DNA of 64,000 nucleotides from Volvox africanus (taxonomy: Eukaryota > Chlorophyta > Chlorophyceae > Chlamydomonadales > Volvocaceae). Shown here piece after piece: positions 53,801 to 63,749 of this stretch (position 1 is its first letter; each line of letters starts with the position of its first letter). The position numbers were made by a program, and so were the translations under genes. The stretch spans positions 1,550,001-1,614,000 of the forward strand of contig BSDZ01000078.1 of the NCBI GenBank assembly GCA_030268105.1, in the 5' to 3' direction. A model generated the notes under the pieces. That model had not been told where the DNA came from and did not search any database. It was given only the letters and a program-made list of their open reading frames with translations.

Positions 53801-55692
53801 GGGGGGATATGATGCGGTGTTCGTAATGGTCGATCATCTGACTAAGATGGTCCACCTAGCACCATGCACATCATCCTGCACGGCTGAGCACACGGCATGA
53901 TTGTTTTTTGCTAATGTGGTTCGGTTACACGGTGTTCCCAAAAACGTGATCTCAGACTGCGGTGGGCAGTTCACGTCTAGGTTTTGGGAAGCGCTCTGCA
54001 AGCTAGTTGGTGTTGTACCTCTCGTTCACGTTTGCTCATAAGTATCTGCACGTCTGGAGACTTTCGACACCGATGCGTGAGCACTTGCAAGTACAGCAAG
54101 GCAAGCGAGAGCAAACAGAGACAGCGGAAGACTTCAAGACGAAGAGAGATATAACTTACAGTCTTACAGATCGGAACGATGCAATGGACGAAATCGCCGT
54201 CAGCGCCGGAAGCAAGCAATCATCACGCGGCGGTGATTAGCGAAGTTCAGGCTTAGCTCGGGCTAAGTAGAATAGCGTATAGCAATAGTAATATAGAACA
54301 CACGAGTGTTCTCCGGTATCGAATGTCTTATCTTGCTTAGCCGTCCTCGCATCTGTTATACTCGCAGCATCGCAATGCCGTACGATTCACATCAGGAGGC
54401 CGATCCTAGATGTGACAACCCTACTGCATATAGGCGATGTCTACGCATAACAACGTATAAGCCTTTCCAGCATTCGCATGATGCAAGGGTCTGGATAACG
54501 ATATCCGGTTGCAGGGCATGTATCGCGACGAGTGCGGCGCTCTCAACGTGTGCTGTAATGAAATAATATTATATCAGATAATATTACTTATCGTTTCGTA
54601 GCACGAGCATATTGCGCACTTCAATGCTTCGGGCTTTCATGCATGCTAGGCGGATTTGCCATGATGCGATGTCGCGATGGATAATGACAACATGCCAAAT
54701 GCATATATAAATGTACACGAATACATTTATATCATGCAGATTCATTCATATGCAATGTGTTCATCACAATAGCACTTCGCCTTGTAGGATCACATCGACC
54801 TACGCATCGGCGGGAAACTAACCGTAGCACAACAGTTGGCATGTGCGTCAACCTGAGCACAGCGTACCACCCTCAGACTGATGGTCAAACCGAAGGCACG
54901 AATCGTACATTTGGTGATATGTTGCGCAATTATGCTGGTCGCACACCCCTTCTTTGGGATACATGTTTGACTGCAGCAGAATTCACGCTTAACAATCCTG
55001 TTAACCGCTCCACAGGCAAAAGTCCATTCTTTCTTAACTACGGGTTTCATCCCGCCCTACCCATGTGGCGTGAGTTGGAAGTGAACGTGCCTGCTGCTAA
55101 GCTTTTTGCCAAGTCTTTTATGTCCCCTATCACAGACGCGAAGGCGTGTTTGGACGCGGCGCAGCAATGAACGACGGAATACTACAACAAATCCAAGCAG
55201 GATGTAACGTTTTCGGAAGGGCAACTCGTGTTGCTAAGCACCAAGAACTTGTGTTCCTTGGCCGATGGATCCCGAAAACTTTTACCCCGTTGGATTGGTC
55301 CGTATCCTGTCGTGCGCATGGTCGGGAAGGTGGCTGTTGAACTTGCCTTGCCCGCTGATATGACCATTCACCCCACCTTTCACGTATCACTTGTCCGTCC
55401 TTATCGTGGTACGGAACCCGTCCCTGAGCCTGCTAACGCCCCCGCAGCGATCGAACCAGTTCCCGAGACCTGGATCGCTGGTAAACAGAAGTTTTACGAT
55501 GTGGAGCGGGTGTTAGATTATCACGCCCGTCGTGTGGGCCAACACCGACGTAAGCGGACAGTACACGAGTACTTGGTCAAGTGGACAGGGTATACCAGGG
55601 AGCACAACTCATGGGAACCGGCATGCAACTTCTCGCAGGACATGAAGCCTCTGCTCGAAGAAGCCCGCAAACATGCCACGCAAGCCCAATGA
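50802..55692 (+). pseudogene. pol: Gyp-B pol, complete in domains, split by a solo LTR
   Basis: Most complete Gyp-B pol here. Order: methyltransferase-like domain (about 50910-51310), retropepsin (DTGASDDFIS, about 51440-51470), RT (YLDD, about 52530), RNase H, integrase zinc region (CSLCQRNK) and D,D,E core, chromodomain (YLVKWTGYTREHNSWEP), TGA 55690-55692. Nonsense codons: TAG 51942-51944 (CAG elsewhere), TGA 53898-53900, TGA 55168-55170. An antisense LTR-B (54011-54834) interrupts the integrase core. Between 51951 and 53900 some 650 codons are open. Confidence 0.9.
54011..54834 (-). mobile_element. Solo LTR-B inserted in integrase, TSD GTTGG
   Basis: 824-bp antisense LTR-B flanked by GTTGG at 54006-54010 and 54835-54839. 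Removing the LTR and one GTTGG restores the integrase sequence of other copies. The 5-bp duplication fits Ty3/Gypsy integration; loss of the internal part fits LTR-LTR recombination. Confidence 0.95.
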
Positions 55693-55736
55693 CCCTTGCA
55701 TTCTATGCTGTATGAAGCAGCGAGGACGCTGCATAC

Positions 55737-55751
55737 GGGAAGGGGGGTAAT
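55737..55751 (+). promoter_or_regulatory. Polypurine tract
   Basis: Purine-rich GGGAAGGGGGGTAAT just before LTR-B. Confidence 0.75.
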
Positions 55752-56126
55752 TGTTGTGCCACGGTTCGTTTCCTGCCGATGCGTTGGTCGATGCGACACT
55801 ACGAGGTGAAGTGCTATCTTGATGAACGCATGAATGACTTATGCATATGAATGAACTTGCATGACAAACATGTATTCGCATACATTTATATTTTTATTTG
55901 GCATCTTACCATTATCCATCGCAACATCGCATCATGGCTGATCCGCCTAGCATGCATGAAATCCCGAGTAATTGAAGTGCGCAATATGCTCGTGCTATGA
56001 AACGATAAGTAATATTATCTAGTATAATATTACTTCATTACAGCACACGTTGAGAGCGCCAGACATCGCCTATACGTAGTAGGGTTATCACACTTAGGAT
56101 CGGCCTCCAAGTGTGAACTGTACGGT
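55752..56126 (+). repeat. LTR-B, 3' LTR, internally deleted and truncated
   Basis: The first 300 bp match the LTR at 48279. At about 56060 it skips to the ACATCGCCTATACG region, and at about 56126 LTR homology stops in favour of antisense Gyp-A/D RNase H sequence. Confidence 0.85.
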
Positions 56127-56252
56127 CCGCTGTTATCGGCACCTCCTGGCTGCGTGAACGTGTAATCGGCGCTGCTAGAATCGCAGCGTGTAGCGACGGA
56201 TGTCGACTGAGGGCGTCAGCAATATTAATTCTGCCGGCGATACATTCCCATG
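56127..56252 (-). pseudogene. Scrap of Gyp-A/D RNase H
   Basis: On the minus strand it reads TWECIAGRINIADALSRHPS and on to ITRSRSQEVPI, matching the region at about 59310-59430. Cut on both sides. Confidence 0.8.
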
Positions 56253-57066
56253 TGTTGTATGCAGATTCGATCACCGTTTGCACCGAAGTAAGCCGCAATC
56301 CATTTGAGCATTATGGAGCATGATATATTTATATTAGCATGATATATTCGAGTATATCTAGCTAATCAGGCATGTCGCATTATCATCTACGACATCATGC
56401 TGTCGGTCAACATGTTTGACTCGATGCTGATAATTCATGTGTGATCTATCCGTTGGCATAATATTCCACGTAATAATACTTTAAATGGTATTACCTCATC
56501 TGTGTCATAAACCATACGCGTATGCAAGAATGCGACGATCGTGATGGTTGGGTCGGCAACCGAATATCGATATTCGGACCTTCGCATATTGCATGCGTTG
56601 CATCCAATAATATCACAGATTACGTAATATTCAGAACAGTGCTACGAAGGTACTCACACTTGAGATCGGAATCCAGTGAGACCTGTACTGCACATCGGTA
56701 TCATGACGTGATAGGCGCGAGGACGGCCGCCTAGACACCGAAGTCGGCTCATGCTACTTTGGACTAAGTACTCGTGTACTTAACTCTATCTAATTCGCAT
56801 ACATACGATATACTCATTTACATTTGGCCTGAGCTATTCCAGCACAGCATCTCCAGCCAGATGATGAACATTGCCCGCGGGGTCTGACGGCCATCTACCG
56901 ATTTGTAAACGAAGACTATTGTAAGTTCGATCTTTCCTTATTGTTGAGTCTTCCGCTGTCACTTTACTCGCATTGGATCGCCTTGCTGTTCGTAAGCTTG
57001 GTGTGCACTTAGCTAACATCCAGACGTGCAGATTCAGTGCATGATTGAAGAAGGAAGGATACAACA
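56253..57066 (+). repeat. LTR-A, plus-strand arm of a head-to-head pair
   Basis: 814 bp, TGTTGTATGCAG...GATACAACA. No PBS or internal region follows; an inverted LTR-A starts within about 10 bases. Confidence 0.9.
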
Positions 57067-57074
57067 CCATGCGC

Positions 57075-57778
57075 AGTCGAAACTCAAGAATAAGGAAAGA
57101 TCTGACTTACAATAGTCTTCGTTTACAAATCGGTAGGTGGCTGTCAGACCCCGCGGGCAATGTTCATCATTCGGCTGGAGTTGCTGTGCTGGAATAGCTC
57201 AGGCCGAATATAAATGAGTATAACGTATGTATGCAAATTAGATCGAGTTAAGTACACGAGTACTTAGTCCAAAGTAGCACTAGCCGACTTCGGTCTCTAG
57301 GTGGCCGTCCTCGCACCTATCATGTCGCGATACAGATGCACGGTACAGGTCTCACTGGATTCCGATCTCAAGTGTGAGTACCTTCGTAGCACTGTTCTGA
57401 ATATTACGTAATCTGTGATATTATTGGATGCAACGCATGCAATATGCGAAGGTCCGAATATCGATATTCGGTTGCTGACCCAACCATCACGATCGTCGCC
57501 TTCTCGCGTACGCATATGGTTTATGACGTAAATGAGGTAATAATTTTTAAAGTATTATTACGTGATATAATATGCCAATGGATAGATCGCGCATTAATTA
57601 TCAGCCTCGAGTCAAACATGTTGACCGACAGCGTGATGTCGTGAATGATGATGCAATATGCCTGATTAGCTAGATATACTCGAGTATATCATGCTAATAT
57701 GATTGTATTATGCCTCATCATGCTCAAATGGGTTGCAGTCCACTCTGGTATAAACGGCGATCGAACCCGCGTACAACA
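57075..57778 (-). repeat. LTR-A, 3' LTR of the minus-strand Gyp-A, truncated at its outer end
   Basis: About 704 bp of antisense LTR-A ending GTACAACA at 57778, then the PPT complement. The last 110 bp or so of the LTR (its 3' end) are missing at 57075. With 56253-57066 it forms a long inverted repeat. Confidence 0.88.
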
Positions 57779-57793
57779 ACTATCCCCCCTCCC
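57779..57793 (-). promoter_or_regulatory. Polypurine tract (LTR-A type)
   Basis: GGGAGGGGGGATAGT on the minus strand, directly before LTR-A. Confidence 0.78.
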
Positions 57794-57837
57794 GTATGCA
57801 GTGTCCTCGCTGCATCGAACAGCATCGACTGCAGAGA

Positions 57838-60800
57838 TCATTGGGTCTGCGTGGCACGTAGACGAGCTTCCTCCAACAGGGGCTTCATTTCTGGCGAGAA
57901 GTTACGCATCGGATCTCACGAATTATGCTCGCTGGAATAACCAGTCCACTTGACCAGATATTCGTGCACCTTCCGCTTTCGTCGTTGTCGACCTATATGG
58001 CGAACCCGATAATCCAGTATCCGCTCCACATCATACACCTTTTGCTTGCCTGCGATCAAGGTCTCAGGACCGGGGTCCATTACTGCAGGGGCATCGGTGT
58101 CGTTTGTAACGGGCTCCGTGCCACGATAAGGGTGGATGAGTGAAATATGGAAAGTGGGGTGGATATTCATGTCAGAGGGTAGGGATAGCTCCACAGCTAC
58201 ATTCCCTACCATGCGAACAACGGGATATGGACCAATCCAGCGAGGTAGCAATTTACGGGAACCGTCGGCGAGCGAACGCAAGTTCTTAGTGCTCAATAAT
58301 ACCATTTGTCCCACCGAAAATGTTACATCTCGTTTGGATTTATTATAGTAGTCCGTCGTCCGTTGTTGTGCCGCGTCCAAACATGCTTTTGCTTCTGTCA
58401 TGCAGGATAGGAACGACTTGGCAAAGGTTTTAGCCGCTGGGATATTTATCTCCAACTCTCACCACACAGGTAGCGCAGGATGGAATCCATAATTCAGAAA
58501 GAAAGGGCTTTGACCTGTTGAGCGGTTAACAGCGTTGTTAAGCGTGAATTCTGCCAAAGTCAGAAATGTATCCCAAACAGAGGGTGTGCATCCCGCGAAA
58601 TTCCTCAACATGTCGCCCAGCGTGCGATTTGTGCGTTCAGTTTGCCCATCGGATTGTGGATGATATGCTGTGCTCAAATGAACGCGCATACCGACGAGTT
58701 GACATAGCGCTTCCCAAAACTTAGACGTGAATTGACCGCCGCGATCGGATATCACATTTTTAGGAACGCCGTGTAATCGGACCACGTTATCGAAAAATAA
58801 TCGTGCTGTTTGCTCAGCGGTGCAAGATGAGGTGCAGGGGGCTAAGTGAACCATCTTGGCCAAACGATCGACCATAATGAACACCGAGTTGTATCCCCCC
58901 TCAGTTTTGGGCAGCGTGACTACAAAGTCCATAGAAACACTTTCCCAAGGGGCATCTGGTATAGGTAAAGGTTATAATAAACCCTGGCCCTTACCGGATA
59001 GTGCTTTATTGCGCTGGCATAAACTGCACCTTTGCACTAAGTTTTCCGCATCCTTCACCACGCGCGGCCACCAGAACGAGCGTCGTACGAGCTCTGCCAG
59101 ACGCGTACTTCCAGGATGTCCTGCTAACGGATCCTCGTGGAACCGCGCAAGAATATCGTAGCGTTGTCGTCCTTCGGCACGACGATTTGTGTGATGGAAC
59201 CATCTTTCCGTAGCCACAAATCGTTGCGCTTGTGCAAATGTTCCACATTACTTGGTGAAGCAAACCATGGATCCGCTTCATACGCCATCTTTAGTCGCTG
59301 CGCAAGGTCCGCTGCTATCGGCACCTCCTGACTGCGCGAACGAGTAACCGGTGCTGCCAGAATCGCAGCATGTAATGATGGATGTCGACTGAGGGCGTCA
59401 GCAATATTACTTCTGCCGGCAATATACTCCCACGTACAGTCGAAACGAGATAGATATTCCATCCACCAGGCTTGTCGTCGGTTAAGCGTAGGGACACTCT
59501 GCAAGAATGTCAGCGGTTTGTGATCAGTCTTCAGCGTAAAAGGGCGGCCTGCAAGGTAACAGCGCCATTCCTTCAAAGCATGTAGAGCTGCCAACAGCTC
59601 CTGCTCTCCGGTTGTGTATCGGGTCTCCGCACCCGAGAACTTCTTACTCATGAAGGCGATCGGTCGTCCTTCCTGCAACAATACAGCGCCGCTTCCATGC
59701 AAGGAAGCATCCGATACAACTTCAACACGGAATGGCAACGAGTAATCAGGGAAAGAGAGGGTAACGTTGTCAGCGACGATTCGCTTGAGCTCTTCGAATG
59801 CCCACTGACACCCGGGTGTCCAAGCTTCGAGAGAAGCGAAGCCTCCTTTCTTCATCAAATTCGTAAGCGGGGCCGCAATAATGGAGTATTTATTGATAAA
59901 CTTACGGAAGTAGTTGGTCAAACCCAAGAACTGGCGTAGTTCAGTAAGGTTCTGCAGCGCGGGCCACTCGCGAACCACAGCTACCTTCTGTGGATCCATC
60001 CTGACCCCAGTGGCCGACACGATGTGGCCCAAATACTCCACCTGGGGCTGCGCCCAAAAGCACTTGGCGCGTTTAGCAAACAATTGCTCCCGCTTCATCA
60101 CCTCAAGCACGAGCTCGAGATGCTTCAGGTGCTCCTCTCGCGTCTTGGAATATGTTAACATATCATCCAAATAACAAACGACGAACCTGTCGATATACGG
60201 TCTGAACATGCGATCCATCACTGCTTGAAATGTGGCGGGCGCATTAGTAAGTCCAAACGACAAGACTGTGTACTCGAAGTGACCAAAGGGGGTCCGAAAA
60301 GCGGTTTTCGGGATATCAGAAGCAGCAATGCGTATCTGATTATACCCTTGAAGGTCAATCGAGGAAAAATAAGCTGAGCCCTTCAGCTTATCGAGCAGGT
60401 CATCGACGCGCGGCAAAGGGTAGCGATTTTTAATCGTAGTCGCATTCAAGCCCCTATAATCAATTCACATGCGCAACGTCCCATCCTTCTTACCGACAAA
60501 CAATATCGGCGCAGAATATGGCGATGTGCTGGGCCGAATCATACCCTTTGCGAGCAGATCCCCCACTTGCGGCTTCACTTCATCTAGCTCCATCAGGCTT
60601 AACCTGTACATAGGTCGTGAAATGGGTTGTGCTCCGGGCACAAGAGGGATCGTATGGTCAACAGGTCGCATAGGTGGGAGCCCTGGGATGTCGCCAAAGA
60701 CATCAGCATATTTATGCAGGAGGGCTTCGACCTCAAGATCCTTCACGGTGGACTGCGCGGTGGTAGCATTCGATTGCACCCGTGGCCTCACAAGCAACAC

Positions 60801-61898
60801 ATGGGCGCCTTTCCGTATCATCCGATCGGTTTCTTTGCGCCCAATTAGCTTGGGTTCTTGATTTCTGCTGACGATCGCCGTGAAAGCGAAATTAACCTCA
60901 GGCTCCGCAACAGTTCCGCCCTCCTCTGGTGTGACATCTTGGTACGACAGGAAAGGTACCTTAGTCGATAGGTTCCCTTTGCACAAACTAAGTGTGGTGG
61001 ACTCCATATCGATGCGCGCGCGGTACTGTCGTAATGTCGCGGCACCCAAAATGTACTGTGCTGTCTCCGAGAGACCTTGTAGCACATACGGTTGGGCCCT
61101 AACACGCAGAGGGCCTATCGATAGGCTCAGGGTGATCCTGCCCACGATGGGATGCTTACCTCCATCAGCGAGGGTAACCTGTGCACAATCAGACGACTGA
61201 GGGGTCAACCCCAAAGCATTCACCTCCTTTGCCGAGATGAAGTCGTCGCTGGCGCTGGTATCCATGAGCGCCTTCATCAGTCGACCTCCGAGGCCGATCT
61301 CAATAATAGGGACAAGATTCCCTGTCGGAGTCAACTCTGCGGAAAGCAAAAGTGATCCTATAGCAGGCTCAAACCTGATAGGATTCGAAAGAGGGGCCTC
61401 AAACCAAACTTCAGCAGCATAAGGTAGTTTAGGCAGTATCGTCGGTTTACCCGTCACATCCACACTGTTAAACAGAGTGGTGCCCGACTTGAATCGGAGG
61501 ACACATTGCATACCTTCCAACAAGGATGCCACCTTACGTTGGCAAAAAGAGGGAATTAATACGCAAGCTGCAGTGTCCGGATTTCGACGGTGGTACCTCC
61601 TGTACCTGGTGAGCTGCTCGCACAACTCACGGGAAGATGAAGGGATAAATAGAGTAACGTGGCCAGATAAATCGAGGGAAGAAAGAGGGCAACGCGGTGC
61701 AAATAAATCACACAACGGGTCGAAATGGTTTAGTCCTGTGCGCCCGTCGAGTGAAAAACGTCGCTCGATAGCCCGCTCGATTTGTCCAAAAACAGAGGGT
61801 AACAGGGCCCTTACAGCCGGACGCAACGATGGCCAGCGGCCACATTCACCTTCTTCTATCCCGGGAGAAGTCCCTTCCTCCACATCCCGGGCAACTTC
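57838..61898 (-). pseudogene. pol: Gyp-A pol, all domains present, five or more lesions
   Basis: Most complete Gyp-A pol. From 61898: EEGTSPGIEEGECGRWPSL; methyltransferase-like domain (about 61360-61800; FIPSSSRELCEQL at the NPPY place); retropepsin reading DTSASDDFIS, where the Gly of DTG is Ser; RT with CYLDDMLTYSK; RNase H; integrase; chromodomain (YLVKWTGYSSEHNS). Breaks: TGA 60462-60464, small insertion near 59165, TAA near 58970, TGA 58456-58458, TGA near 57914 (TGG elsewhere). Stop at 57838-57840. Confidence 0.9.
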
Positions 61899-61901
61899 CT
61901 A
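61860..61901 (-). promoter_or_regulatory. Candidate gag/pol stop-readthrough signal (Gyp-A)
   Basis: On the minus strand UAG 61901-61899, 7-nt spacer, CCCGGG 61891-61886, 20-nt loop, CCCGGG 61865-61860. The stem is intact; gag and pol share one frame. Confidence 0.62.
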
Positions 61902-63147
61902 AGTCGTCTTGGGTACGAAAGGTGGTAAAAGAGGGCATTCGCGAGTAGGGTGCTCTCCCGCACACCTCAAGCAAAGATTAGCGAACTTCCGACGGTCAAA
62001 CTCCGAACGTCGGCACTCCCACTTTTGCATATAAGGATCGTCTGTCCGGGGCTTCTTAACACTTGGAGCCGCGTTCTGCATTGCAGCTACAGACGGCGCG
62101 CTCTCTCTTCGCTTTCCTTTCGCATGGCCAGAACTCGGCCCAGCTCCCGCAGACCCACGATTACTTGGGCTTTGGCGTCCGCGATTATCATACCGTCTTT
62201 CCTTTTGAACGGTATTCACGGCCTCCGCGGAGCGTTGACGATCGGAACCCTGGTCCTTCAGTGTCGACTCCGAAGGTGGTTCCTGCGCTCGCATCGCGTG
62301 AATACGAGGATTGATTTGCTTAGCGTCTTTTCCAGCCAAATTTCTAACTTCTGCACCTCTAGCAAAAACTACTAAAGCGTCATAAGATGAGAATGGAATC
62401 CCACTGAGATCAGTGGCACACCACCGTGCAAGGGATTCCGTAAGACCACGATGAAACCAGAAGATACGATCCTCCTCAGGAAAGTTAACGATAGGGGTTA
62501 TCAGTGCCTCAAAACGGGACTGATAAGCAGGAACGGTCTCGTGTGGACGCATATGGTACGTGCCTTGTGCCAGCATCTTACGAGCCTCATTGCTACGCGA
62601 GCGAACTTCCGTAGCAAAGCGGGCGAGGAGAGCATCGATCAGGTTATCAAACGTGTACTTGCCTCTAGCGGTGGTCCATTCGTCATACCAATCCTTTGCG
62701 GCACCCTCAAGGGTATTCCCAACGAACAGGCATTTAATGGAGTCGCATCCCCCGCCGTGCACCGCTTGCAGATATTGCCTAGCGTCGCGAACGTAAGCCC
62801 TGGTCCTATCCGCGACACTATGCCCTGAATTCTTTGCCTTTTCATCAGCGGAAATATTGAGCTTGGGCACGGGGATAGTCAACTTCATTACCTCCGGTAT
62901 TCCGACGGGTTCTTGAACCGCGGGTGTTACCAGAGCCCGTTGTGCTCCAACTCCTTCACTTGTTGTAGCCGCTGCCAACAGTGGTACAATTAAGTGTGCA
63001 GGGGTCTGAAGAACAACGGGGTCAGACATAATACGAGTCCCTACAGTATCGGGATCAGCAAAAACAGGTCTAGCGGCAGGACCGCTATCGGGTTGGCTGG
63101 CGGTGCCCAGATAGGAACTTAGGGTTTCTATCTTCGCGTCCCGACAT
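61899..63147 (-). pseudogene. gag: Gyp-A gag, frameshift near the start
   Basis: Minus-strand ATG at 63147-63145 (MSGRED), then an insertion of about 10 bases holding AACCCTAA shifts the frame. From 63029 (MSDPVVLQTPAHLIVPLLAA) gag is open to UAG 61899: CLFVGNTLEGAAKDWYDEW, VPAYQSRFEAL, knuckle CLRCAGEHPTREC. About 376 codons are intact. Confidence 0.88.
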
Positions 63148-63316
63148 AAGGCACGAGCTTATACTGGTGAACAGGAATTTACTAAAAGATCTGTAAACAG
63201 GTAACGCAAGAGGAATTTTCGATTACTCTTGTACCGACAGAACTCCTGAGTAGCTCGAGAAGAAAAGCGACGTAATCCGTAAGGCCGTCTCTTATCTCTG
63301 TAGTCTTCTGAATCAA
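63148..63316 (-). pseudogene. Gyp-A leader, exon-2 block, truncated
   Basis: Minus-strand leader corresponding to 16385-16562, with the exon-2 block (ALIQK-like to LLGSSVG). At about 63317 it is cut by a plus-strand Gyp-B fragment, so exon 1, PBS and 5' LTR are missing. Confidence 0.65.
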
Positions 63317-63581
63317 AGCTTGCTAACGCCCCCGCAGCGATCGAACCAGTTCCCGAGACCTGGATCGCTGGTAAACAGAAGTTTTACGATGTGGAGCGGG
63401 TGTTAGATTATCGCGCGCGTCGTGTGGGCGACACCGACGTAAGTGGACAGTACACGAGTACTTGGTCAAGTGGACAGGGTATACCAGCGAGCACAACTCG
63501 TGGGAACCGGCACGCAACTTCTCGCAGGACATGAAGCCTCTGCTCGAAGAAGCCCGCAAACGTGCCATGCAAGCCCAATGA
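63317..63581 (+). pseudogene. pol: Gyp-B pol 3' end: chromodomain
   Basis: Covers NAPAAIEPVPETWIAGKQKF to the stop at 63579-63581, with the chromodomain YLVKWTGYTSEHNSWEP. A one-base loss near 63428 (GGGCGACACCGACG against GGGCCGACACCGACG) shifts the frame before the chromodomain. Confidence 0.82.
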
Positions 63582-63631
63582 CCCCTGCAGTCGATGCTGT
63601 ATGAAGCAGCGAGGACGCTGCATACGGGAAG

Positions 63632-63735
63632 TGTTGTATCTCTGTTGTGTCGGCCAACAAAGGCCCGATCGGAAGGATGACCATCTAAGGTCCAGGATCC
63701 TTTGACACTGCCCGTAGATACCCCAGGATACTACA
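63632..63735. mobile_element. 104-bp TG...CA insertion with 5-bp TSD (TRIM-like solo LTR?)
   Basis: Starts TGTTGTATCT and ends GGATACTACA, so the ends are imperfect inverted repeats. GGAAG flanks it at 63627-63631 and 63736-63740. Removing it and one GGAAG restores an ordinary Gyp-B polypurine tract. Length, ends and 5-bp duplication fit a solo LTR of a very small (TRIM/SMART-like) element. It matches no other sequence in the window. Confidence 0.75.
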
Positions 63736-63749
63736 GGAAGGGGAATAAT

